NCBI RefSeq assembly: GCF_000002995.4 | Contig: NW_025062476.1 | Coordinates: 1,371,501-1,435,500, forward strand | Source of the DNA: Brugia malayi | Taxonomy: Eukaryota; Nematoda; Chromadorea; Rhabditida; Onchocercidae | DNA: 64,000 nucleotides | Direction: 5' to 3' | Shown: piece by piece, positions 36,840 through 49,658 of the stretch | How positions within the stretch are numbered: position 1 is the first letter of the stretch | How the letters are laid out: each line of letters starts with the position of its first letter | The notes under the pieces: generated by a model | The model's database searches: none | Told to the model about the DNA's origin: nothing | The model's input: the letters and a program-made list of their open reading frames with translations, nothing else | Made by a program: the position numbers and the translations under genes

Positions 36840-39454
36840 ATGTTCTTCAATATATTTATGACACCCATCATTTGGTTCAATCTTCTACTATGCATCGCTT
36901 CTGATAATGAAACTTTCCATCTACCTAATTTCGACACTGCTAATGAAGTTATTACAAATAATACTTATTCTGGCATCTCAGATACCTTTGGATTTCTCGA
37001 TTACCTCAATTTCGAGCCATTGTTTAGCTCAGAATTTCCATCCGATCCTTCACAGTTCATTGATTTCGCTCAGTTTAGTGAAACTGAGGATGTAGGAAGT
37101 GAAGAATCGAAATCTGAAACTAATCAGATCACAAATTCTCCTCATCCTGGTTTCTCCGATATCTATGATCCCTTCGGCCACACTAATTTTGAGTTATTAC
37201 TTAGCTCAGATATGGACTCATACAGGAATCTGTGGAGAGATGCTAACGAAGAATTAAAAACGAGTGATGATAACGTGCGATATCCTTCCATTAGAGGTGA
37301 GAGTTTTGTTTTAGATACATTTAAAGATAAATACAACTTCTTGTAATTTGAGTTATTTAGATGCTCAGAATGAAACTTCTTCCTCACTTAATCTCAACAG
37401 CGATGATATTATCACATATATGCACTTAGTCCATGGTCCACAACAAAGTGCCGTTCCAACCCATTTTCATCAACTTACTCTTCCCTCAGGCGACACATCT
37501 GGTCAACATGGAAATGCTGAACAGTGTAACATCAACAATAAGCACTTCTCGGATAACTTGAATATCCTCAATTATAGGGAAAATGCCTATAAAGGATTGG
37601 AAACAGGTAATGACAAATTGCATAACAAAGTTCCGTTCTAATAATTCCTTACTTCATTAATAACGTGATATTGAAGAAAGAAGTAATAACGAATCGAAAA
37701 TAATTTCATCACAGCAGAAAATTCACAATTACCTGCTAAGTGAGACCTTTTTAGGGAAGATATTAAAAGTAATTTTTGCTACAAATATGTGCGAAGATAA
37801 ATAAGCAACTACTAATTATCTAAGCCATTTAAAATGCAATGTGATATTATTTTATTTTTATGATTTCTTACATTACTTTAGTACTGAATAGTGTAATAAA
37901 CTACTGATTGCAAAAATAAATGTTTGACAAAAATTTTCCAGATAAGAATGATTATACTTGTCATTACCCGGGATGTACAGTGATCACGAAAACTCGCAAA
38001 GAATATCTAACACATAGGAAAACCCACGGTCAACCCTTCATCTATGAATGCAAAGTGCCCGATTGTGGGCGAACATTCGACCATAAATCATCATTTTATA
38101 ATCATATAGAAACGCATGAACTTCATCCTCGGTGCGGGTATTGTGACAAATTTTTCACTAGCAGGAATGCACTGCGAAAACACAAGAGACTCTGCGAAAT
38201 AAAATTTCGTTAGTTTTTAAATTTAACAGAATTTCAAACATATATATCAACCTGAAATGGAATGCATGTGAAATCTGCTATAAAACATTTGTGAGCGCTG
38301 AGTGACAAAACAACTGAAAATTTACAATTACACTTTTTGAAGGATCAGAAACAGGTAATGACATATTTCATAACAACTTTTCGCTCTAATGGTTCTTTGC
38401 TTTCATTAGCGGCATAAAATTGAAGAGAACAATATTAAAAGTATGATTCTTGCTTCAAATATATGCGAAGATAAGTTAACAACTACTTTTTACCTAACTT
38501 ATTCAAAATGCAATGTGATATTTTCTTATGGCAATGACATTTTTATGATTCCTTACATTATTTCAACTATCAAATGGTGTAATAGATTACTAATTGCGAA
38601 AAAAAAAATATTTTTCAGATAAGAAAAATCATACTTGTCATTATCGCGGATGTACTGTGATCACGAAAAATTACAACGAACATGCAACACATAAGAAAAC
38701 ACACGGTCAACCCTTCATCTATGAATGCAAAGTGCCCGGTTGTGGACGAACATTTGACCATAGATCAACATTTTACAGCCACAGACGAACACATGAACCT
38801 CACCCTCAGTGCGAGTGCTGTGGCAAAGTCTTTGTCAGCAAGAATGTACTGAGTTATCATAAGAAGCGCTGCCCTACAAAATCTCGTTAGTTTGCAAATC
38901 TAGCAAAATTTTAAACACATACGTCAACCTGAAATAGAGTGCCTGTGAAATCCATTGTGAAATATCTGTGACCACGAGTGTTGATGCAATAGAAAAATCA
39001 CAATTACACATTTTGTTGTAACTATACTCGAAAATGATTAAGCAACTTCTTGTGATCTAAATTATTTGAAATGAATGTGATAAGATTATTTCATGAGAGT
39101 GATATTTTTAGGGTTTATCGGACTACTCAATTAACACCGTAATAAAATATCAATTGCAAAAACAAATATAAGAGTTTTTCAGATGAACGATGCTACGAAT
39201 GCTGTTATCTCGGATGTACTATGATCACGAACAGTTACAAGGAATATATAACACATAAGAAAACACACGGTCAGCCCTTCATCTATGAATGCAGAGTGCC
39301 TGGTTGTGGGCGGACATTCAACCATGATTCAGCACTTTATTATCATAAGCAAACGCATGAACCTCGTCCTCAGTGCGAGCGCTGTGGCAAATTTTTCATT
39401 AGCAGGAATGGACTGAATTATCATAAGAAGCGCTGCTCTACAAAATCTCGTTAG
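36840..39454 (+). CDS. G6: signal-peptide-like zinc-finger protein with three cassette exons
   Basis: Exons 36840-37296, 37361-37606, cassettes 37942-38208, 38619-38885 and 39183-39454; about 502 residues. Exon 1 has its own variants (AQFSETEDVGSEES). Exon 2 is the longest (246 nt) and looks chimeric: its middle (PQQSAVPTHFHQL, SGQHGNAEQ) matches G5, while its ends match G1. It also has VHG where others have PG. From the first cassette to the end of the third it matches G1 at a constant 32,095 bp offset, including the exon 2 relic inside the following intron near 38340-38395. Downstream it joins a D spacer, whereas G1 joins a T spacer. Confidence 0.8.
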
Positions 39455-39568
39455 TTTATAAATTTAGCAGAATTTTAATAGATATGTCAGCCTGAAATAG
39501 AATGCATGTAAAATTTGTTGCGAAGCATTTGTGACCGCAGAGTGACCTAAGAACCAACTGCTTAAAGA

Positions 39569-39844
39569 GGTGTTGACAGTGGTGACAGTGACGTTTCAAT
39601 ATACATCAACAAACACTGAAAATATTAGCAATGTAATGAATATTCCATCCACTCTTGGCCAAATTGGCTTTGTTTTTCTAATTCGTGGAAAGTATGCAGA
39701 AAAACATATCATTTCATCCACAAAGCCAAGCTACGATGAACTGCTAATCATTTCTTTTGGCGTTACAAAACAAGTAAAAATTTTCATTTCAGAAAATGTG
39801 ACAGAATTTGAACATTCTTTGCAAGCATAAGAAAAGGAGTGTAG
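39569..39844 (+). pseudogene. Decayed zinc-finger cassette downstream of G6 (recombinant)
   Basis: The first half matches the relic after G1 and the second half matches the relic after G3, with the change near 39718. Confidence 0.6.
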
Positions 39845-41915
39845 CAATCGGACGTTTTCGAGACATCAGAATGCAGCTACCAATTTATAATTTCATTTTG
39901 TTATTGGATATTTAATATTTTATCGTCATTTATTATCTCATGAATATCATAAAAATGCATAAACATAAAATTGACAATGAAATCTAAATTTTGAAGGCAA
40001 GCAATTAAATGCAACGCTCAATAAAGAATTTATCATGCAAAAAGGTAACAAAAAAAAAAAAAAAAATAATTGATAGAGTATTTTTTTAATAATAATTTTT
40101 AACAAAAGTGGGTAACACGAGAAGATTTTAAGCAAAAAAAATGGTTTTATAAGAAAAAAAAGTAAGCTAGTTGCAATTTAGTCTAAATCTTGATGTGCAA
40201 AATAAATGGTAGATAGTGTAATGAAAGAACTTCCATCACATCACTGTTTCATCATAGCTTTTATTACTTGCAAAAGTTAACATTTGTAAACAGTTTAAAA
40301 TTTATTTCGTTGTGTGCAAAACTTGTTGAACATTCATAAACATTAATTTAGCATTACGTATTTCAAAAAATTTGAAATGAAAAAAATTCAAATGAAAATA
40401 ATGTTCAAATATATAAGAAATTGAAGTGATATAGTCTTCAGAGAATTTAATCATGATAGCTTAAAAATAATGCGTATTAAATGTCTTGATAGCTTCTTGA
40501 AATTTGTTTGGGAAGAATAGATTTAATGGAAGAAATAATTAACCTAATTACAAGTGTAAACAATTTTAAAATTTGCAGGTGAGATTTTAACTCTATCCAG
40601 AATGTCTCGCAATTAAATGAGGTAATCAAATTAAAATTATTGAAATATTGATTTAAAAATTTTTTATCACAAATCCAGCTATGAATTAAAAAAGTTTTGT
40701 AAGTCGCTATTACAGAATTGAATTTTAATATCAATTTTAGCTTTAGTACCTTGCAAAATAATTTGATGATATCATATTCAGCTAATTACAGTAGTTTTTA
40801 TTAAAAATACAAAATTTAAAGTGTTGGAAAGTTTGCCATACTGAAATTTTAAAGAATTATAACATTAATTTGAACTTATTTGGGAACTTCCCTGGCGCCA
40901 TGTCTTCGATAGATATTTTGGTGGCAAAATTCTTCCCCTAATAATACCATAAATTATTTGAAACATCAATTTAAAATGATAAATTAATATTGAGATGCGA
41001 AATTGAAATTTTTTAAAAACAAATCGTAGATCAACAAAATTCTGCGAGTCGCTAATACAGAATTGAATTTTTATATCAATTTTAGCTTTAGTACCTTGCA
41101 AACTCTTAATGTGAAAAAGAATTTCATATTTATGTAGAATAATGCATAAATATTAAAAAAAGTAAGGAAATGATTGGTAAATTTTTGAATCAAATAATCC
41201 AATAAAATATTAGTAGCAATATTGCCAATAGACAATACTCATGGAGGCAGTAAACAGGCTAATATATTTCCAGTTGTTAGTTAATTGATGTCACCAAAAT
41301 TTAAAACCTAAAATTTTTACAATATGCAAATAATTCATTCAATATTTTATGTACCACTCAATATACAATATTGCATTAAACAAAGTAAACAGGATTATTG
41401 AATACTGCACAGATTAAATATTTCAATGACATTTAATTCCAGCTATTCACCAGTTTCTTTTATGCAAATGATACTCCATTTTATCAAACACACTATTAAA
41501 ATTTGTCCCATTCTTTCAAACATCAAACACCGTTTCAGCTTATGTTGAAATTCTTTCTCATAATAGCAGGAACAGTATGTGAAATGTATCTCAAAAACCA
41601 ATAATTATCAAATTTAAAGTGATGCGTCTATCCAATGAAATTCTATCAGTGATATTATTAGTGGTATGTATAACAAACCATTTTAAATGCATCAGAATAC
41701 CATTTCTTGTGGTGTCACCCAGTGTACATGTATTACTGAAATGGTAGAACACGCTACTGCAGCGCTTCCATCGAGTTTCAAAAGAACATTTATAAGCTTT
41801 ACAATGCGGATTTAAAACTGTTTCAGCTTTGGTGTTTAATTTTTCACAATGCAAATTAAAAGCTATTTGAACCTTTGATCTTTAAATCCAAGCAATCTGA
41901 AATAAAAAGCTTTCA

Positions 41916-41921
41916 TTTCAG
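41916..41921 (+). promoter_or_regulatory. Candidate 3' splice acceptor upstream of the G7 start
   Basis: Same TTTCAG variant as in G3, inherited with the G3-like tract that makes up the 5' half of G7. Confidence 0.35.
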
Positions 41922-41954
41922 CATTTCTGTCATCTCACAAAATTGTGTTTCACC

Positions 41955-44265
41955 ATGTTCTTCAATATATTTATGACACCCATCACTTGGTTCAATCTTC
42001 TACTATGCATCGCTTCTGATAATGAAACTTTCCATCTACCTAATTTCGACACTGCTAATGAAGTTATTACAAATAATACTTATTCTGACATCTCAGATAC
42101 CTTTGAATTTCTCGATTACCTCAATTTTGAGCCAATGTTTAGCTCAGAATTTCCATCCGATCCTTCACAGTTCATTGATTTCGCTCAGTTGAGTGAAACT
42201 GAGGATATAAGCAGTGAAGAATCGAAATCTGAAACTAATCAGATCACAAATTCCCCTCATCTTGGCTTTTCCGATATCTATGATCCCTTTGGCCACACTA
42301 ATTTGGAGTTATCACTTAGCTCAGATATGGACACATATAGGAGTTTCTGGAGAGATGCTAATGAAGAATTAAAAATGAGTAATGATAACCTGCGATATCC
42401 TTCCATTAGAGGTGAGAGTTTTGTTTTAGATACATTTAAAGATAAATAAACATCTTGTAATTTGAGTTATTTAGATGCTCAGAATGAAACTTCTTCCTCA
42501 CTTAATCTCAACAGCGACGATATTATCACATATATGCACTTACCTGGCTCACAACAAAGTGCCATTTTTCACCAACTTGCTCTTTCCTCAGATGACACTT
42601 CCAGTCAAAGCGCAACTGGTGAACAGAGCAACATCGACAATAAGTACTCAGATTACTTGAATATCCTCGATTACAAGGAAAATGCCTATAAAGAATCAGA
42701 AACAGGTAATGACACATTGCATAACAACTTTTCGTTCTAATTGTTCTTTGCTTTCATTATTCGCATGAAATTGAAGAGGTGACATTCAAAGTATGACTTT
42801 GGCTTCAAAATATGAGAAGGTAAGTAAAGAACTACCTTTTACCTAAGTTATTCAAAATGCAATGTGATATTTTTTTATAGCGATGATATTTATATGATTT
42901 CTCACATTATTTAAGTGCCAAATGGTGTAATGGACTACTGATTGCAAAATGCTTTGACAAGAATTTTTCAGATAAAAAAAATTATACTTGTTATTACCCG
43001 GGATGTACTGTGACCACGAAAAATCACAAAGAATATCTAACACATCGGAAAACACACAGTCAGCCCTTCATCTATGAATGCAAAGTGTCCGGTTGTGGAC
43101 GAATATTTGACCATGAATCATCATTTTACAATCACATACAGACGCATGAACCTCGTCCTCAGTGCGAGGATTGTGACAAAATCTTCACCAACAGGAATGC
43201 ACTGCGAAAACACAAGAGACTCTGCCAAAAAAAATCTTTCAGTATGTAAATTTAACAGAATTTCAAACACATGCATCATCCTGAAATGGAATGCGTGTGA
43301 AATGTGCTACGAAACATTTGTGAGTGCTGAGTGACAACACAACGAAAAATTCACAATTACTGCTTTTGTTGTAACTATACTCAGAAATAATTAAACAATT
43401 TCTTGTGATCTAAATTATTTGAAATGGAATCTGGTAAGTAAGTTATTTCATGGGAATGATATCTTTATGGTTTATCGCATAAGAAAATATCAATTGAGAC
43501 GAACGAAGGTATGAATGCCTTTATCCTGGATGCGCTATGGTCACGAAAAGTCGTAACGAATATCTAACACACAGGAAAACACACGGTCAACCTTTCATCT
43601 ATGAATGCAGAGTGCCTGGTTGTGGGCGGACATTCGACCATGAATCATCATTTTACAATCACATACAGACGCATGAACCTCTTTCTCAGTGCGAGGATAG
43701 CAGCAAATTCTTCAGTAGCATGAATGCACTATTTAGACATAGGAAACTCTGCCAAATAAAATCTCGTTAGTTTGAAAATTTAACAGCATTTTAGAAGTAT
43801 ATGACAGCTTAAAATAGAATGCATGTACAAGAAAAAATACACAGAAAATTTGGCTTCTAGGATGTAAATTATTTGAAATGAGATGTGCTAAGAAGTGATG
43901 TTTTTATAAATAATCAGATTACAGAATTGGCTGTCAAACATTGTATGAAAAAAAATGGCGACTGCAGAAACAAATAATATAAGAGTTTTTTAGGCGGAAA
44001 AAACTACGAATGTCTCAACCCCGGATGTGCTATGGTAACGAAAAGTCGCAAAGAATTTATAACACATAAAAAAACACACGGTTTGCCCTACATTTATGAG
44101 TGCAGAGCGCCCGGTTGTGGACGAATATTTGACCATGATTCATCATTTTACAATCACATACAGACGCATGAACCTCGTCCTCAGTGCGAGCGCTGTGGCA
44201 AATTTTTCATTAGCAGGAATGGACTGAATTATCATAAGAAGCGCTGCTCTACAAAATCTCGTTAG
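41955..44265 (+). CDS. G7: signal-peptide-like zinc-finger protein, mosaic of G3 and G4
   Basis: Exons 41955-42411, 42475-42705, cassettes 42972-43241, 43499-43765 and 43994-44265; about 498 residues. Exons 1, 2 and the first cassette are essentially G3 (constant 23,710 bp offset), while the region upstream of about 41870 and the region from the second cassette onward are essentially G4. The acceptor of the second cassette is TTGAG instead of TTCAG (AG at 43497-43498), so its use may be reduced. That cassette has the CEDSS defect in finger 3 and a finger-1 helix SRNEYLT not seen elsewhere in the window. It lies in tandem behind G6 and is convergent with G8. Confidence 0.78.
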
Positions 44266-44379
44266 TTTATAAATTTAGCAGAATTTTAATAGATATGTCA
44301 GCCTGAAATAGAATGCATGTAAAATTTGTTGCGAAGCATTTGTGACCGCAGAGTGACCTAAGAACCAACTGCTTAAAGA

Positions 44380-44656
44380 GGTGTTGACAGTGGTGACAGT
44401 GACGTTTCAATATACATCAACAAACACTGAAAATATTAGCAATGTAATGAATATTCCATCCACTCTTGGCCAAATTGGCTTTGTTTTTCTAATTCGTGGA
44501 AAGTATGCAGAAAAACATATCATTTCATCTATAAAGCCAAGCTGCCATGAACTGCTAATCATTTCTTTTGGCGTAACAAAACAAGTAAAAATTTTCATTC
44601 CAGAAAATGAGATACAATTTGGGCATTCTTCGCAAACATAAGAAAAGGAGCGCAGC
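44380..44656 (+). pseudogene. Decayed zinc-finger cassette downstream of G7
   Basis: Same sequence type as the relics after G1 and G4. Confidence 0.58.
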
Positions 44657-44818
44657 AAACAGACGTTTTCGAAGTATCAGAATGCAGCTAATAATTTATA
44701 ATTTAATTTTGTTACTGGATTATTTAATATTTTATCGTTATTTATTATCCCATGAATATCATAGAAATGCATAAATTATAATTGACAATGAAACCTAAAA
44801 TTTGAGGGCAAGCAATTA

Positions 44819-45400
44819 ATGTTGTGGAAGGTTTTGATTTGCTTAATTAATAATATTGGAAGAGGTGTTTGATCGCAGGAGATTGTCTTGGATGTAAATG
44901 TAAATGCGTGAGGTAACAGAAATATAAACCAATTTCTTTATTAGCAGAAGTAATAGGACAAAACGTTGATAGAGAACAATTGAAATTGGAATCATCGGTC
45001 CATGGCTATGAATTACACATATCCCCAATCTTTTAACAAGAGTGAACCTTATGTAACAATTATCTTATATTATATATGTTAAAATGTAGGAATGGTTTAT
45101 AATTAGACATTTTTGTACAAAGTATGATAGTAAGTAACTTTAACAATAGGTTTAAAAATGGATATCACGATGAATTGAATAGTTATTACAAAAGAAAGTA
45201 CAATGGTTTGTCTAGACATTATGATAATTGGCTACTATGAGTTACAATAGACATTACATGATAGATACTCATAGCATATGAATTGATATGAGATCAAAAG
45301 TCAATTAAACCAGTACAATGAATTGTAAAAGACATCAATGGATTGCTATATTAAGCATTGTTAACATTTATTTAGTGCTTCGCGAAATTAAAATCCGCGA
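44819..45400. mobile_element. 582-bp insertion flanked by CAATTA repeats (copy 3)
   Basis: Same element in T spacer copy 3, with flanking CAATTA at 44813-44818 and 45401-45406. Confidence 0.5.
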
Positions 45401-46904
45401 CAATTAAATGCAACGCTCAGTAAAGGATTTATCATGCAAAAAGGTAATAAAAAACATACTAGAAGTATTATTTTAATAATAATTTGTGGCAAAATTGGGC
45501 AACACGAGATGATTTTAAGCAAAGAAATAGTTTTATAAGAAAAAAAAGTAAGCTAGTTGCAATTTAGTCTAAGTCTTAATGTGCAAAATAAATGGTAGAT
45601 GATGAAAGAACTTCTATTACATCATTGTTTTTATTATTTACAAAAGTTAACATTTGTAAATAATTTAAAATTTATTTCGTTATATGCAAAATTTGTTGAA
45701 ATTTGTATTTTAAAAAACTTCAAATAAAAAAAAAAAAATCAAATGAAAATAATGCTTAATTTACAATAAATAGTTAAAATTGTTAGCTAAATACATAAGA
45801 AGTTGAAGTGATATAATCTTTAGAGAAATTAATTATGATAGCATAGCTTTTATGTGTTATAAGAAATCAGAAATGAATTTTATTAACAGCTATATCACAT
45901 TAATGCATACAGGTAGACCAATCTGACAAAACCAAATTTATTTTTTTAATTTTGTTAAATGCAATATTTCTAAATTTGAAAGTCACCATTTCAATATTTT
46001 CAAATAAATTATATTCAAACAATTGGCAATAATATTATGGAAAGAACTATGACGAAAAATGAAGGGTCATATCGACAGAAGCTATAACACCAGGGAAAAT
46101 ATCAAATAAGTTAAATTTATTTTATCATTATATAAAATTTCAATTTTGTCAACTTTATAACATTTTGAAATTCACATTTTAATGAATTCTATGCTGAAAT
46201 AATTTGAATATGATGTCATCAAAATATTTTGCAAGGTACTAAAGCTAAAATTATAAATGAAATATACTATCTAAAAGTAATGCAAGCATGAAAACAGTCC
46301 GGAATATTTTTAAGAAGTTCTTGACTAAATATACGGGTTAAAGTGGTTATTTTAACTAATTACAATATTATTTTTAATAATCATAAAATTGTTTTGAATC
46401 ATTTAAAAATTATGACTGATTTGCTTTTGTGACAAATGTTGAAATTTACCTTTCCAATTATTATTGATTTCACAAATAAACTTAAATAAAATTTGACACA
46501 TTTTACCTTTATTCATTATAAGACTGCATGAAGTGAACAGTTCAAAGCAACCATTTCTTTATTACTATTTTAAAGAATAAATTACAATTGTTAAATTGCA
46601 AAAAAATTTATACGGGAAAATAATTTTCCATTAAATGCCATATAAAATAGATTTAAAATTTTATCAACCTGATTCATTTGGTTCTGTAATACTGTTGCGT
46701 GAGTTTAAAAGAAAGAAGAAATTAATCCAGTCTGAAAAAACTCGCATTTAATTGCTTGCCTTCAAATTTCGCTGTTAGTTATACATTTATGCATTCCTAT
46801 GGTATTCATGGAATAATGAATAATGATAAAATATTAAATAATCCAATAACAAAATGAATTTATAAATTGGTAACTGCATTCTGATGCTTCGAAAACATCT
46901 GATT

Positions 46905-47179
46905 GCTGCGCTCCTTTTCTTATGTTTGCGAAGAATGCCCAAATTGTGTCACATTTTCTGGAACGAAAATTTTTACTTGTTTTGTAACGCCAAAAGAAAT
47001 GATTAGCAGTTCATCGCAGCTTGGCTTTATAGATGAAATGATATGTTTTTCTGCATACTTTCCATGAATTAGAAAAACAAAGTAATTTGTCAAGAGTGGA
47101 TGGAATATTCATTACTTTGCTAATATTTTCAATGTTTGTTGGTGTATATTGAAACGTCACTGTCACCACTGTCAAAACC
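46905..47179 (-). pseudogene. Decayed zinc-finger cassette downstream of G8
   Basis: Same sequence type as the relic after G2, at a 36,878 bp offset. Confidence 0.58.
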
Positions 47180-47373
47180 TTTTTTAAGAAGTTGATTCTT
47201 AGGTCATGAAAAGTTGCTACATTGAGAAAACGATATGAAAATACACAGTATCTAATGAGCGCATTAAACAAATTTTGTATTGTGACTCTGTGGCCACAAA
47301 TGCTTCGCAACAAATTTTACATGCAGTCTATTTCAGGCTGATATATCTATTAAAATTCTGCTAAATTTATAAA

Positions 47374-49658
47374 CTAACGAGATTTTTTTTGGCAGATCTT
47401 TTTGTGTTTTTGCAGTCCATTCCTGTTGGTGAAGAATTTGTCACATCCCTTGCATTGAGGACGAGATTCATGCGTTTGCTTATGGTAGCGAAATGATGAA
47501 CCATGGTCGAATATTTGCCCACAACTGGGCGCTCTGCATTCATAGATGAAGGGCTGACCGTGTGCTTTCCTATGTGTTATATATTCCTTGCGACTTGTCG
47601 CAATTACAGCACACCCGGGATAGAGGCATTCGTAGCTTTTTCCACCTAAAAAACTCTTATAATATTTGTTTTTGCAATTGCCATTCTGTTACAATGTTTG
47701 GCAACTAATTATGTAATCTGATTATCACTCCTTAGCACATCTCATTTCAAATAATTTTCATCCTAGAAGCCAAATTTTCTGTGTGTTTTTTCTTGTACAT
47801 GCATTCTATTTCAAGCTGTCATATACTTCTAAAATTCTTTTAAATTTTCAAACTAACGAGATTTTATTTGGCAGAGTTTCCTATGTCTAAATAGTGCATT
47901 TATGCTACTGAAGAATTTGCCGCAACACTCGCACTGAGGATTAGATTCATGCGTTTGCTTGTGAGTATGAAGTGTTGAATCATGGTTGAATATTCGCCCA
48001 CAACCGGCCACTCTGCATTCATAGATGAAGGGCTGACCGTGTGTTTTCCTATGTGTTATATATTCGTTACGACTTTTCGTGACCATAGCACATCCGGGAT
48101 AAAGGCATTCATACCTTTGTTCGTCTGAATTGATATTTTATTATGGAGTTTAGCAGCTAATTAAGTATTCTGATAAACCATAAAAACATCGTTGCTATGA
48201 AATAATCTTACCACATCTCGTTTCAAATAATTTAGATCACAAAAAGCTGTACAATTATCTTCACTTATAATTGAACAAAAAGTGTAATTGTAAGTTTTTC
48301 GTTTGTTTTGTAAGTTTTTCATTTGTCTCATCGCTCACAAATCATAGCACATTTTATGCGTATTCCATTTCAGGTTGATATATGTGTTCTGTTAAATTTA
48401 CAAACTAACGAGATTTTTTTTGGCAGAGCCACTCGTGTTTACGCAGTGCATTCCTATTGACGAGGAATTTGCCACAATCCTTGCACTGAGGACGAGGTTC
48501 ATGCGTCTGTATGTGATTGTAAAATGATGATTCATGGTCAAATATTCGCCCACAACCGGACACTTTGCATTCATAGATGAAGGGCTGACTGTGTGTTTTC
48601 CTATGTGTTAGATATTCTTTGTGATTTTTCGTGGTCACAGTACACCCGCGATAATGACAAGTATAATTTTTCTTATCTGAAAAATTCTTGTCAAAGCATT
48701 TTGCAATCAGTAGTCCATTACACCATTTGGCACTTAAATAATGTGAGAAATCATATAAATATCATCGCTATAAAAAAATATCACATTGCATTTTGAATAA
48801 CTTAGGTAAAAGGTAGTTCTTTACTTACCTTCTCATATTTTGAAGCCAAAGTCATACTTTGAATGTCACCTCTTCAATTTCATGCGAATAATGAAAGCAA
48901 AGAACTATTAGAACGAAAAGTTGTTATGCAATGTGTCATTACCTGTTTCTGATTCTTTATAGGTATTTTCCTTGTAATCGAGGATATTCAAGTAATCTGA
49001 ATGCTTATTGTCGATGTTGCTCTGTTCAGCAGTTGCACTTTGACTGGAAGTGTTATCTGAGGAAAGAGTAAGCTGGTGAAAATAAACCGGAACGGCATTT
49101 TGTTGTGAGCCAGGTAAGTGCATATATGTGATAATATCATCGCTGTTGAGATTAAGTGAGGAAGAAGTTTCATTCTGAGCATCTAAATAACTCAAATTAC
49201 AAGAAGTTGTGTTTATCTTTTCATATATCTAAAGCAAAAGTCTCACCTATAATGGAAGGATATCGCACGTTATCATCACTCGTTTTTAATTCTTCATTAG
49301 CATCTCTCCACAGATTCCTATATGAGTCCATATCTGATAACTCCAAATTAGTGTGGCCATAGATATCGGAGAAGCCAGGATGAGGAGAATTTGTGATCTT
49401 ATTAGTTTCAGATCCCGATTCTTCACTTCTTATATTCTCAGTTTCACTCAACTGAGCGAAATCAATGAACTGCGAAGGATCCAACGGAAATTCTGAGCTA
49501 AACAATGGCTCAAAATTGTTGTAATCGAAGATATCAAGGCTATCTGAGATGCCAGAAAAAGGGTCGATATTAGGTAGATTGGAAGTTTCATTATCAGAAG
49601 CGATGCATAGTAGAAGATTGAACCAAGTGATGGGTGTCATAAATTTATTGAAGAACAT
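47374..49658 (-). CDS. G8: near-identical copy of G2 (minus strand)
   Basis: Minus strand: exon 1 49658-49247, exon 2 49182-48943, cassettes 48676-48410, 48124-47858 and 47645-47374; about 485 residues. It differs from G2 at a few sites, for example TNKITNS for TNQITNS in exon 1 and Val for Ile in AVPVYFHQ of exon 2. The last cassette (47645-47374) is intact, with the same length, phase and ligands as its G2 counterpart, although it contains no early start-like codon and is easily overlooked. The match to G2 indicates a recent block duplication or assembly duplication. Divergent from G9 and convergent with G7. Confidence 0.8.

Larger units (their letters stand above)
39455..41954. repeat. D spacer copy 2
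   Basis: Matches D spacer copy 1 at an 18,220 bp offset from about 39720 to 41870. Its first part, including the start of the decayed cassette, is instead of the T-spacer type, and its last part is of the G3 type. It lacks the 44-bp hairpin seen in copy 1. Confidence 0.7.
44266..47373. repeat. T spacer copy 3
   Basis: Lies between G7 and G8. It matches copy 1 at an offset of 36,906 bp on its left side. A short deletion of about 30 bp near 45844 removes part of the TAGCATAAAAATAATG stretch present in the other two copies. It contains the insertion at 44819-45400. Confidence 0.72.
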
